Of a stretch of 64,000 bases of DNA, positions 52,448 to 64,000 are shown piece after piece. The notes under the pieces are model-generated. The model worked only from the letters and a program-made list of their open reading frames with translations, made no database searches and had not been told where the DNA came from. The translations under genes and the position numbers were made by a program. Source of the stretch: Bombus terrestris (lineage: Eukaryota > Arthropoda > Insecta > Hymenoptera > Apidae); NCBI RefSeq assembly GCF_910591885.1, contig NW_025963556.1, positions 1,550,001 to 1,614,000 of the forward strand. Direction: 5' to 3'. How positions within the stretch are numbered: position 1 is the stretch's first letter; each line of letters opens with the position of its first letter.

Positions 52448-55386
52448 TTCGCTTTAACGTACAACGTTATATAGAATTACGATATAACGCTCAACGTTAT
52501 GTCGTATTACGTTATAACTTATCATGTCATGTAGTATTACGTTATAACGTATGACGTTATGTAGTATTACGTTATTATGAATAACGTTATATTGTGTAAC
52601 TTTATAACGTATGACCTTATGTTGTATTACGTTATAACGTATAAAGACATGTAGTATTACGTTATAACGTATGACGTCATGTGGTATTACGTTATTACGA
52701 ATATCGTAATATTGTGTTACTTTATGACGTATGACGTCATGTAATATTGCTTTATGACGTATGACGTCATGTAGTATTTCCTTATAACGTATGGCGTTAT
52801 GTAGTATTACGATATAACGTATGACGTTATGCAGTACTACGTTATAACGTATGACGTTATGTAGTGTTACGTTATAATTTATGACGTTATGTAGCATTAC
52901 GGTATTTCGAACAACGTTGTATTGTGTTACTTTATAACGTATGACGTTATGTAGTGTTACGTTATAACGTATGACGCCGTGTAGTATTACGTTATAAGTA
53001 TAACATTATGTAGTATCACGTTATAGCGTATGACGTCATGTAGTATTACGTTATTACGAATATCGTAATATTGTGTTACTTTATGACGTATGACGTCATG
53101 TAATATTGCTTTATGACGTATGACGGCATGTAGTATTTCCTTATAACGTATGACGTTATGTAGTATTACGATATAACGTATGACGTTATGCAGTACTACG
53201 TTATAACGTATGACTTTATGTAGTGTTACGTTATAACGTATGACGTTATGTATTAGTACGATATAACGTATGACGTTATGCAGTATGAGGTTATAACGTA
53301 TGACGTCATGTAGTTTTGCGTTATAACGTATGACGTCATGTAGTATTAGGTTATAACGTATGCCGTCATGTAGTATTACGTTATAACATATGACGTCATG
53401 TAGTAATACGATATAACGTACAACGTTATATAGAATTACGATATAACGCACAACGTTATGTCGTATTACGTTATAACGTATCATGTCATGTAGTATTACG
53501 TTATTACGAATAACGTTATATTGTGTTACCTTATAACGTGTGACCTTTTGTTGTATTACGTTATAACGTATAAAGGCATGTAGTATTACGTTGTAACGTA
53601 TGACGTCATGTAGTATTACTTTATGACGTATGACGTCATGTAGTATTATGTTATAACATATGCCGTCATGTAGTATTACGTTATAACATATGACGTCATG
53701 TAATATTACGATATAACGTACAGCGTTATATAGAATTACGATATAACGCACAACGTTATGTCGTATTACGTTATACCGTATGACGTTATATTGTGTTACT
53801 TTATGACGTATGACGTCATGTAGTATTACTTTATGACGTATGCCGTCATGTAGTATTACGTTATAACATATGACGTCATGTAGTAATACGATATAACGTA
53901 CAACGTTATATAGAATTACGATATAACGCACAACGTTATGTCGTATTACGTTATAACGTATCATGTCATGTAGTATTACGTTATTACGAATAACGTTATA
54001 TTGTGTTACCTTATAACGTGTGACCTTTTGTTGTATTACGTTATAACGTATAAAGGCATGTAGTATTACGTTGTAACGTATGACGTCATGTAGTATTACT
54101 TTATGACGTATGACGTCATGTAGTATTATGTTATAACATATGCCGTCATGTAGTATTACGTTATAACATATGACGTCATGTAATATTACGATATAACGTA
54201 CAGCGTTATATAGAATTACGATATAACGCACAACGTTATGTCGTATTACGTTATAACGTATCATGTCATGTAGTATTACGTTATAACGAATGACGTTATG
54301 GAGTATTACGTTATAACGTATGACGCCATGTGGTATTACGTTATTACGAATAACGTTATATTATGTTACTTTATGACATATGACGTCATGTAGTATTACT
54401 TTATGACGTATGACGTCATGTAGTACTACTTTATGACGTATGACGTCATGTAGTACTACTTTATGACGTATGACGTCATGCAGTATTACTTTATGACGTA
54501 TGACGTCATGTAGTATTTCGTTATAACGTATGACGTTATGCAGTATTACGATATAACGTATGACGTTATGCGGTATTAGGTTATAACTTATCACGTTATG
54601 GAGTATTACGTTATAACGTATGACGTCATGTGGTATTACGTTATTACGAATAACGTTATATTATGTTACGTCATGTAGTATTACTTTATGACGTATGACG
54701 CCATGTAGTATTACTTTATGACGTATGACGTCATGTAATATTGCTTTATGACGTATGACGTCATGTAGTATTTCCTTATAACGTATGACGTTATGTAGTA
54801 TTACTTTATGACGTATGACGTCATGTAGTATTACTTTATGACGTATGACGTCATGTAGTATTACTTTATGACGTATGACGTCATGTAGTATTACTTTATG
54901 ACGTATGACGTCATGTAGTATTTCGTTATAAAGTATGACGTTATGCAGTATTACGATATAACGTATGACGTTATGCGGTATTAGGTTATAACTTATGACG
55001 TTATGGAGTATTACGTTATAACGTATCACGTCATGTGGTATTACGTTATTACGAATAACGTTATATTATGTTACGTCATGTAGTATTACTTTATGACGTA
55101 TGACGTCATGTAGTATTACTTTATGACGTATGACGTCATGTAGTATTACTTTATGACGTATGACGTCATGTAGTATTACTTTATGACGTATGACGTCATG
55201 TAGTATTACTTTATGACTTATGACGTCATGTAGTATTTCGTTATAACGTATGACGTTATGCAGTATTACGATATAACGTATGACGTTATGCAGTATTAGG
55301 TTATAACGTATGACGTCATGTAGTATTACTTTATGACGTATGACGTCATGTAGTATTACTTTATGACGTATGACGTCATGTAGTAT
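52448..55386 (+). repeat. HOR unit H36, 2,939 bp, carries an expanded Q block, L-type end
   Basis: Opens with TTCGCTTTAACG; CGCTCAACG near 52489 and TTATTATGAATAACG near 52572 are shared only with H37. It has no CTATATG monomer. From about 51422 to 52897 and from 54361 to 55836 the text repeats at a shift of 2,939 bp. Confidence 0.88.
53243..54382 (+). repeat. Q block in H36, 1,140 bp (480-bp duplication, 180-bp deletion)
   Basis: A 480-bp segment is present twice in tandem: 53401-53760 reads the same as 53881-54240. The second copy ends in the same 180-bp deletion junction seen in H35. Net size is the standard 840 plus 480 minus 180. The parent blocks contain direct repeats exactly 480 bp apart, which supplies the mechanism. 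Confidence 0.9.
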
Positions 55387-57695
55387 TTCGCTTTAACGTA
55401 CAACGTTATATAGAATTACGATATAACGCTCAACGTTATGTCGTATTACGTTATAACTTATCATGTCATGTAGTATTACGTTATAACGTATGACGTTATG
55501 TAGTATTACGTTATTATGAATAACGTTATATTGTGTAACTTTATAACGTATGACCTTATGTTGTATTACGTTATAACGTATAAAGACATGTAGTATTACG
55601 TTATAACGTATGACGTCATGTGGTATTACGTTATTACGAATATCGTAATATTGTGTTACTTTATGACGTATGACGTCATGTAATATTGCTTTATGACGTA
55701 TGACGTCATGTAGTATTTCCTTATAACGTATGGCGTTATGTAGTATTACGATATAACGTATGACGTTATGCAGTACTACGTTATAACGTATGACGTTATG
55801 TAGTGTTACGTTATAATTTATGACGTTATGTAGCATTACGGTATTTCGAACAACGTTGTATTGTGTTACTTTATAACGTATGACGTTATGTAGTGTTACG
55901 TTATAACGTATGACGCCGTGTAGTATTACGTTATAAGTATAACATTATGTAGTATCACGTTATAGCGTATGACGTCATGTAGTATTACGTTATTACGAAT
56001 ATCGTAATATTGTGTTACTTTATGACGTATGACGTCATGTAATATTGCTTTATGACGTATGACGGCATGTAGTATTTCCTTATAACGTATGACGTTATGT
56101 AGTATTACGATATAACGTATGACGTTATGCAGTACTACGTTATAACGTATGACTTTATGTAGTGTTACGTTATAACGTATGACGTTATGTATTAGTACGA
56201 TATAACGTATGACGTTATGCAGTATGAGGTTATAACGTATGACGTCATGTAGTTTTGCGTTATAACGTATGACGTCATGTAGTATTAGGTTATAACGTAT
56301 GCCGTCATGTAGTATTACGTTATAACATATGACGTCATGTAGTAATACGATATAACGTACAACGTTATATAGAATTACGATATAACGCACAACGTTATGT
56401 CGTATTACGTTATAACGTATCATGTCATGTAGTATTACGTTATTACGAATAACGTTATATTGTGTTACCTTATAACGTGTGACCTTTTGTTGTATTACGT
56501 TATAACGTATAAAGGCATGTAGTATTACGTTGTAACGTATGACGTCATGTAGTATTACTTTATGACGTATGACGTCATGTAGTATTATGTTATAACATAT
56601 GCCGTCATGTAGTATTACGTTATAACATATGACGTCATGTAATATTACGATATAACGTACAGCGTTATATAGAATTACGATATAACGCACAACGTTATGT
56701 CGTATTACGTTATACCGTATGACGTTATATTGTGTTACTTTATGACGTATGACGTCATGTAGTATTACTTTATGACGTATGCCGTCATGTAGTATTACGT
56801 TATAACATATGACGTCATGTAGTAATACGATATAACGTACAACGTTATATAGAATTACGATATAACGCACAACGTTATGTCGTATTACGTTATAACGTAT
56901 CATGTCATGTAGTATTACGTTATAACGAATGACGTTATGGAGTATTACGTTATAACGTATGACGCCATGTGGTATTACGTTATTACGAGTAACGTTATAT
57001 TATGTTACTTTATGACATATGACGTCATGTAGTATTACTTTATGACGTATGACGTCATGTAGGATTACTTTATGACGTATGACGTCATGTAGTATTACTT
57101 TATGACGTATGACGTCATGTAGTATTACTTTATGACGTATGACGTCATGTAGTATTTCGTTATAACGTATGACGTTATGCAGTATTACGATATAACGCAC
57201 AACGTTATGTCGTATTACGTTATAACGTATCATGTCATGTAGTATTACGTTATAACGAATGACGTTATGGAGTATTACGTTATAACGTATGACGTCATGT
57301 GGTATTACGTTATTACGAATAACGTTATATTATGTTACGTCATGTAGTATTACTTTATGACGTATGACGTCATGTAGTATTACTTTATGACGTATGACGT
57401 CATGTAGTATTACTTTATGACGTATGACGTCATGTAGTATTTCGTTATAACGTATGACGTTATGCAGTATCACGATATAACGTATGACGTTATGCGGTAT
57501 TAGGTTATAACGTATGACGTTATGGAGTATTACGTTATAACGTATGACGTCATGTGGTATTACGTTATTACGAATAACGTTATATTATGTTACGTCATGT
57601 AGTATTACTTTATGACGTATGACGTCATGTAGTATTACTTTATGACGTATGACGTCATGTAGTATTACTTTATGACGTATGACGTCATGTAGTAT
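55387..57695 (+). repeat. HOR unit H37, 2,309 bp, standard Q block, N-type end
   Basis: Left part is a copy of H36 at a shift of 2,939 bp (same CGCTTTAACG, CGCTCAACG and TTATTATG changes). It then carries an undeleted Q block and a different right part with two successive half-monomers (near 57334 and 57589). It ends without a terminal element. GAGTAACG near 56987 is private. Confidence 0.86.
56182..57021 (+). repeat. Q block in H37, 840 bp
   Basis: Full-length block with ATACCGTATG and both ATGCCG marks present, so it is the undeleted allele compared with H35 and H36. Otherwise its spellings match theirs (TTTTGCG, ATAAAGGCATG). Confidence 0.88.
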
Positions 57696-59704
57696 TTCGT
57701 TTTAACGTACAACGTTATATAGAATTACGATATAACGCACAACGTTATGTCGTATTACGTTATAACTTATCATGTCATGTAGTATTACGTTATAACGTAT
57801 GACTTTATGTAGTATTACGTTATTACGAATAACGTTATATTGTGTAACTTTATAACGTATGACCTTATGTTGTATTACGTTATAACGTATAAAGACATGT
57901 AGTATTACGTTATAACGTATGACGTCATGTGGTATTACGTTATTACGAATATCGTAATATTGTATTACTTTATGACGTATGACGTCATGTAGTATTACTA
58001 TATGACGTATGACGTCATGTAGTATTACTATATGACGTATGACGTCATGTAGTATTAGGTTATAACGTATGAAGTTATGTAGTATTACTTTATGACGTAT
58101 GACGTCATGTAGTATTACTTTATGACGTATGACGTCATGTAGTATTTCGTTATATCGTATGACGTTATGCAGTATCACGATATAACGTATGACGTTATGC
58201 GGTATTAGGTTATAACGTATGACGTTATGTAGTGTTACGTTATAATGTATGACGTTATGTAGCATTACGGTATTTCGAACAACGTTGTATTGTGTTACTT
58301 TATAACGTATGACGTTATGTAGTGTTACGTTATAACGTATGAAGCCGTGTAGTATTACGTTATAAGTATAACATTATGTAGTATCACGTTATAGCGTATG
58401 ACGTCATGTAGTATTACGTTATTACGAATATCGTAATATTGTGTTACTTTATGACGTATGACGTCATGTAATATTGCTTTATGACGTATGACGTCATGTA
58501 GTATTTCCTTATAACGTATGACGTTATGTAGTATTACGATATAACTTATGACGTTATGCAGTACTACGTTATAACGTATGACGTTATGTAGTGTTACGTT
58601 ATAACGTATGACGTTATGTATTAGTACGATATAACGTATGACGTTATGCAGTATGAGGTTATAACGTATGACGTCATGTAGTATTGCGTTATAACGTATG
58701 ACGTCATGTAGTATTAGGTTATAACGTATGCCGTCATGTAGTATTACGTTATAACATATGACGTCATGTAGTAATACGATATAACGTACAACGTTATATA
58801 GAATTACGATATAACGCACAACGTTATGTCGTATTACGTTATAACGTATCATGTCATGTAGTATTACGTTATTACGAATAACGTTATATTGTGTTACCTT
58901 ATAACGTGTGACCTTTTGTTGTATTACGTTATAACGTATAAAGACATGTAGTATTACGTTGTAACGTATGACGTCATGTAGTATTACTTTATGACGTATG
59001 ACGTCATGTAGTATTATGTTATAACATATGCCGTCATGTAGTATTACGTTATAACATATGACGTCATGTAATATTACGATATAACGTACAGCGTTATATA
59101 GAATTACGATATAACGCACAACGTTATGTCGTATTACGTTATACCGTATGACGTTATATTGTGTTACTTTATGACGTATGACGTCATGTAGTATTACTTA
59201 ATGACGTATGCCGTCATGTAGTATTACGTTATAACATATGACGTCATGTAGTAATACGATATAACGTACAACGTTATATAGAATTACGATATAACGCACA
59301 ACGTTATGTCGTATTACGTTATAACGTATCATGTCATGTAGTATTACGTTATAACGAATGACGTTATGGAGTATTACGTTTTAACGTATGACGCCATGTG
59401 GTATTACGTTATTACGAATAACGTTATATCATGTTACTTTATGACATATGACGTCATGTAGTATTACTTTATGACGTATGACGTCATGTAGTATTACTTT
59501 ATGACGTATGACGTCATGTAGTATTACTTTATGACGTATGACGTCATGTAGTATTTCGTTATAACGTATGACGTTATGCAGTATTACGATATAACGTATG
59601 ACGTTATGCAGTATTAGGTTATAACGTATGACGTCATGTAGTATTACTTTATGACGTATGACGTCATGTAGTATTACTTTATGACGTATGACGTCATGTA
59701 GTAT
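57696..59704 (+). repeat. HOR unit H38, 2,009 bp, carries a Q block, L-type end
   Basis: Two CTATATG monomers, then type A copies and a TTCGTTATATCG monomer (near 58145) replace the middle of the core. GAAGCCGTG near 58340 and ATAACTTATGACG near 58542 are private. 29-bp monomer near 58356-58384. Confidence 0.85.
58611..59450 (+). repeat. Q block in H38, 840 bp
   Basis: Standard length. It has GTATTGCGTTATAAC instead of GTTTTGGG or GTTTTGCG near 58681, ATTACTTAATGACG near 59191 and ATATCATGTTAC near 59426, making it the most divergent right-hand Q copy. Confidence 0.87.
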
Positions 59705-61308
59705 TTCGTTTTAACGTACAACGTTATATAGAATTACGATATAACGCACAACGTTATGTCGTATTACGTTATAACTTATCATGTCATGTAGTATTACGTT
59801 ATAACGTATGACGTTATGTAGTATTACGTTATTACGAATAACGTTATATTGTGTAACTTTATAACGTATGACCTTATGTTGTATTACGTTATAACGTATA
59901 AAGACATGTAGTATTACGTTATAACGTATGACGTCATGTGGTATTACGTTATTACGAATATCGTAATATTGTATTACTTTATGTCGTATGACGTCATGTA
60001 GTATTACTATATGACGTATGACGTCATGTAGTATTACTATATGACGTATGACGTTATGTAGTATTACTATATGACGTATGACGTCATGTAGTATTAGGTT
60101 ATAACGTATGAAGTTATGTATTATTACGATATAACGTATGACGTTAAGCAGTATTAGGTTATAACGTATGACGTTATGTAGTATTAGGTTATAACGTATG
60201 GCGTTATGTAGTATTACGATATAACGTATGACGTTATGCAGTACTACGTTATAACGTATGACGTTATGTAGTGTTACGTTATAATGTATGACGTTATGTA
60301 GCATTACGGTATTTCGAACAACGTTGTATTGTGTTACTTTATAACGTATGACGTTATGTAGTGTTACGTTATAACGTATGACGCCGTGTAGTATTACGTT
60401 ATAAGTATAACATTATGTAGTATCACGTTATAGCGTATGACGTCATGTAGTATTACGTTATTACGAATATCGTAATATTGTGTTACTTTATGACGTATGA
60501 CGTCATGTAATATTGCTTTATGACGTATGACGTCATGCAGTATTTCCTTATAACGTATGACGTTATGTAGTATTACGATATAACGTATGACGTCATGTAG
60601 TATTACTTTATGACGTATGACGTCATGTAGTATTACTTTATGACGTATGACGTCATGTAGTATTACTTTATGACGTATGACGTCATGTAGTATTACTTTA
60701 TGACTTATGACGTCATGTAGTATTACTTTATGACGTATGACGTCATGTAGTATTACTTTATGACGTATGAAGTCATGTAGTATTACTTTATGACGTATGA
60801 CGTCATGTAGTATTACTTTATGACGTATGACGTCATGTAGTATTTCGTTATAACGTATGACGTTATGCAGTATTACGATATAACGTATGACGTTATGCGG
60901 TATTAGGTTATAACGTATGACGTTATGGAGTATTACGTTATAACGTATGACGTCATGTGGCATTACGTTATTACGAATAACGTTATATTATGTTACGTCA
61001 TGTAGTATTACTTTATGACGTATGACGTCATGTAGTATTACTTTATGACGTATGACGTCATGTAGTATTACTTTATGACGTATGACGTCATGTAGTATTA
61101 CTTTATGACGTATGACGTCATGTAGTATTACTTTATGACGTATGACGTCATGTAGTATTTCGTTATAACGTATGACGTTATGCAGTATTACGATATAACG
61201 TATGACGTTATGCAGTATTAGGTTATAACGTATGACGTCATGTAGTATTACTTTATGACGTATGACGTCATGTAGTATTACTTTATGACGTATGACGTCA
61301 TGTAGTAT
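59705..61308 (+). repeat. HOR unit H39, 1,604 bp, L-type end
   Basis: Three CTATATG monomers, one with GACGTTATG in place of GACGTCATG, a variant that recurs in H40 and H41. It has the 60-bp insertion after the 29-bp monomer (near 60395-60423) and a long type A run (about 60597-60840) with several single-base changes. Confidence 0.86.
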
Positions 61309-63317
61309 TTCGTTTTAACGTACAACGTTATATAGAATTACGATATAACGCACAACGTTATGTCGTATTACGTTATAACTTATCATGTCATGTAGTATTA
61401 CGTTATAACGTATGACGTTATGTAGTATTACGTTATTACGAATAACGTTATATTGTGTAACTTTATAACGTATGACCTTATGTTGTATTACGTTATAACG
61501 TATAAAGACATGTAGTATTACGTTATAACGTATGACGTCATGTGGTATTACGTTATTACGAATATCGTAATATTGTATTACTTTATGACGTATGACGTCA
61601 TGTAGTATTACTATATGACGTATGACGTCATGTAGTATTACTATATGTCGTATGACGTCATGTAGTATTACTATATGACGTATGACGTTATGTAGTATTA
61701 CTATATGACGTATGACGTCATGTAGTATTAGGTTATAACGTATGAAGTTATGTATTATTACGATATAACGTATGACGTTAAGCAGTATTAGGTTATAACG
61801 TATGACGTTATGTAGTATTAGGTTATAACGTATGGCGTTATGTAGTATTACGATATAACGTATGACGTTATGCAGTACTACGTTATAACGTATGACGTTA
61901 TGTAGTGTTACGTTATAATGTATGACGTTATGTAGCATTACGGTATTTCGAACAACGTTGTATTGTGTTACTTTATAACGTATGACGTTATGTAGTGTTA
62001 CGTTATAACGTATGACGCCGTGTAGTATTACGTTATAAGTATAACATTATGTAGTATCACGTTATAGCGTATGACGCCATGTAGTATTACGTTATTACGA
62101 ATATCGTAATATTGTGTTACTTTATGACGTATGACGTCATGTAGTATTATGTTATAACATATGCCGTCATGTAGTATTACATTATAACATATGACGTCAT
62201 GTAATATTACGATATAACGTACAGCGTTATATAGAATTACGATATAACGCACAACGTTATGTCGTATTACGTTATACCGTATGACGTTATATTGTGTTAC
62301 TTTATGACGTATGACGTCATGTAGTATTACTTTATGACGTATGACGTCATGTAGTATTACTTTATGACGTATGACGTCATGTAGTATTACTTTATGACGT
62401 ATGATGTCATGTAGTATTTCGTTATAACGTATGACGTTATGCAGTATTACGATATAACGTATGACGTTATGCGGTATTAGGTTATAACTTATGACGTTAT
62501 GGAGTATTACGTTATAACGTATGACGTCATGTGGTATTACGTTATTACGAATAACGTTATATTATGTTACGTCATGTAGTATTACTTTATGACGTATGAC
62601 GTCATGTAGTATTACTTTATGACGTATGACGTCATGTAGTATTACTTTATGACGTATGACGTCATGTAGTATTACTTTATGACGTATGACGTCATGTAGT
62701 ATTACTTTATGACGTATGACGTCATGTAGTATTACTTTATGACGTATGACGTCATGTAGTATTTCGTTATAACGTATGTCGTTATGCAGTATTACGATAT
62801 AACGTATGACGTTATGCGGTATTAGGTTATAACTTATGACGTTATGGAGTATTACGTTATAACGTATGACGTCATGTGGTATTACGTTATTACGAATAAC
62901 GTTATATTATGTTACGTCATGTAGTATTACTTTATGACGTATGACGTCATGTAGTATTACTTTATGACGTATGACGTCATGTAGTATTACTTTATGACGT
63001 ATGACGTCATGTAGTATTACTTTATGACGTATGACGTCATGTAGTATTACTTTATGACGTATGATGTCATGTAGTATTACTTTATGACGTATGACGTCAT
63101 GTAGTATTACTTTATGACGTATGACGTCATGTAGTATTACTTTATGACGTATGACGTCATGTAGTATTTCGTTATAACGTATGACGTTATGCAGTATTAC
63201 GATATAACGTATGACGTTATGCAGTATTAGGTTATAACGTATGACGTCATGTAGTATTACTTTATGACGTATGACGTCATGTAGTATTACTTTATGACGT
63301 ATGACGTCATGTAGTAT
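61309..63317 (+). repeat. HOR unit H40, 2,009 bp, partial Q block, L-type end
   Basis: Four CTATATG monomers, including CTATATGTCG near 61641. After the 60-bp insertion it enters the right-hand part of a Q block only (about 62128-62290, from TTATGTTATAACATATGCCG to ATACCGTATG), then returns to type A copies. Two GCGG or dyad plus half-monomer sections follow. Confidence 0.85.
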
Positions 63318-64000
63318 TTCGTTTTAACGTACAACGTTATATAGAATTACGATATAACGCACAACGTTATGTCGTATTACGTTATAACTTATCATGTCAT
63401 GTAGTATTACGTTATAACGTATGACGTTATGTAGTATTACGTTATTACGAATAACGTTATATTGTGTAACTTTATAACGTATGACCTTATGTTGTATTAC
63501 GTTATAACGTATAAAGACATGTAGTATTACGTTATAACGTATGACGTCATGTGGTATTACGTTATTACGAATATCGTAATATTGTATTACTTTATGACGT
63601 ATGACGTCATGTAGTATTACTATATGACGTATGACGTCATGTAGTATTACTATATGACGTATGACGTCATGTAGTATTACTATATGACGTATGACGTTAT
63701 GTAGTATTACTATATGACGTATGACGTCATGTAGTATTAGGTTATAACGTATGAAGTTATGTATTATTACGATATAACGTATGACGTTAAGCAGTATTAG
63801 GTTATAACGTATGACGTTATGTAGTATTAGGTTATAACGTATGGCGTTATGTAGTATTACGATATAACGTATGACGTTATGCAGTACTACGTTATAACGT
63901 ATGACGTTATGTAGTGTTACGTTATAATGTATGACGTTATGTAGCATTACGGTATTTCGAACAACGTTGTATTGTGTTACTTTATAACGTATGACGTTAT
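63318..64000 (+). repeat. HOR unit H41, cut by the window edge
   Basis: First 683 bp of a unit that follows H40 in every visible detail, with four CTATATG monomers, one with GACGTTATG. The window stops shortly after GGTATTTCGAACAACG, so the unit's class is unknown. Confidence 0.85.

Larger units (their letters stand above)
51422..55836 (+). repeat. 2,939-bp tandem super-unit (H35 right part, H36, H37 left part)
   Basis: Segments starting 51422, 51722 and 52454 recur unchanged at 54361, 54661 and 55393. Shared rare marks include TTATCACGTTATGG, GCTTTAACG, CGCTCAACG, TTATTATG and ATAATTTATG. The two copies differ mainly in the Q block: 660 bp in the first and 1,140 bp in the second. Confidence 0.88.
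1..64000 (+). repeat. 30-bp satellite DNA array spanning the entire window
   Basis: Every part of the window is built from a 30-bp monomer repeated head to tail; the text realigns to itself every 30 bases, except where 15-bp, 29-bp or 23-bp monomers shift the register. Two classes alternate in blocks. Type A has TTACTTTATGACG followed by the palindrome ATGACGTCAT. Type B has the palindrome TACGTTATAACGTA followed by TGACGTTATG. I found no inverted segment, no mobile element, no unique sequence and no array edge. Composition of the reference monomers is 30-33% GC, with 2-3 CpG per monomer. Satellite identity is seen directly; a centromeric or heterochromatic role is inference from the nested repeat organisation. 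Confidence 0.98.

Noticed and set aside
52987..54264. Long reverse-strand open frame (425 codons) as a candidate repetitive protein; likewise 6-1466, 16640-17821, 13554-14522 and dozens more.
   Set aside because: The frame is the satellite monomer read in tens of codons. It begins and ends at arbitrary monomer variants, its length changes with every repeat indel, and no non-repetitive domain, signal or promoter context is present.
1..64000. Assignment to a named species or named satellite family.
   Set aside because: I do not recognise the monomer with certainty and no unique sequence is available; a database search with the 30-bp consensus would be decisive.

Overview
The whole 64,000-base window is one uninterrupted tandem satellite array. 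I see no genuine protein-coding gene, RNA gene, CRISPR array, transposon or unique-sequence island, and neither edge of the array is reached. The repeat is AT-rich with a 30-bp monomer, roughly 2,130 copies, all head to tail in the same orientation. Two monomer classes dominate. Type A (reference copy 6951-6980, about 33% GC) carries the perfect palindrome ATGACGTCAT with a CRE/ATF-type core TGACGTCA. Type B (about 30% GC) carries the 14-bp perfect palindrome TACGTTATAACGTA, and nearly every C in it lies in a CpG. The type B monomer is itself a dimer of two 15-bp halves (11 of 15 positions match), so the ancestral quantum is 15 bp.

The monomers are arranged in higher-order repeat (HOR) units. 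From 4377 onward I split the array into 41 units, H1 to H41, each opening with a diagnostic monomer (TTCGTTTTAACGTACAACG or a worn version). A full unit runs: start marker; B-rich core with two hairpin dyads and 0-4 CTATATG monomers; a GGTATTTCG monomer; a single 29-bp monomer; a type A run; a B-rich inverted-repeat segment; one 15-bp half-monomer; a second type A run; and a terminal element of short (S), long (L) or absent (N) form. Units differ by deletion or addition of whole 15-bp or 30-bp steps. An 840-bp block called Q here (28 monomers) sits in a subset of units.

Layout: 1-4376, Q-rich mosaic; 4377-12929, H1-H7; 12930-21236, H8-H12, with a 3,389-bp periodicity; 21237-33531, H13-H20, recently amplified 4.5-kb and 3,284-bp super-units; 33532-49808, H21-H34, shorter recombinant units with a 1,618-bp tandem duplication; 49809-57695, H35-H37, a 2,939-bp super-unit; 57696-64000, H38-H41.

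The organism cannot be named from this sequence. A long nested-HOR satellite points to a eukaryote, most plausibly centromeric, pericentromeric or other heterochromatic DNA (inference). The reverse strand has one reading frame that is open for long stretches, because 30 bp is ten codons and that frame happens to lack stops. The resulting decapeptide repeats are not credible proteins.
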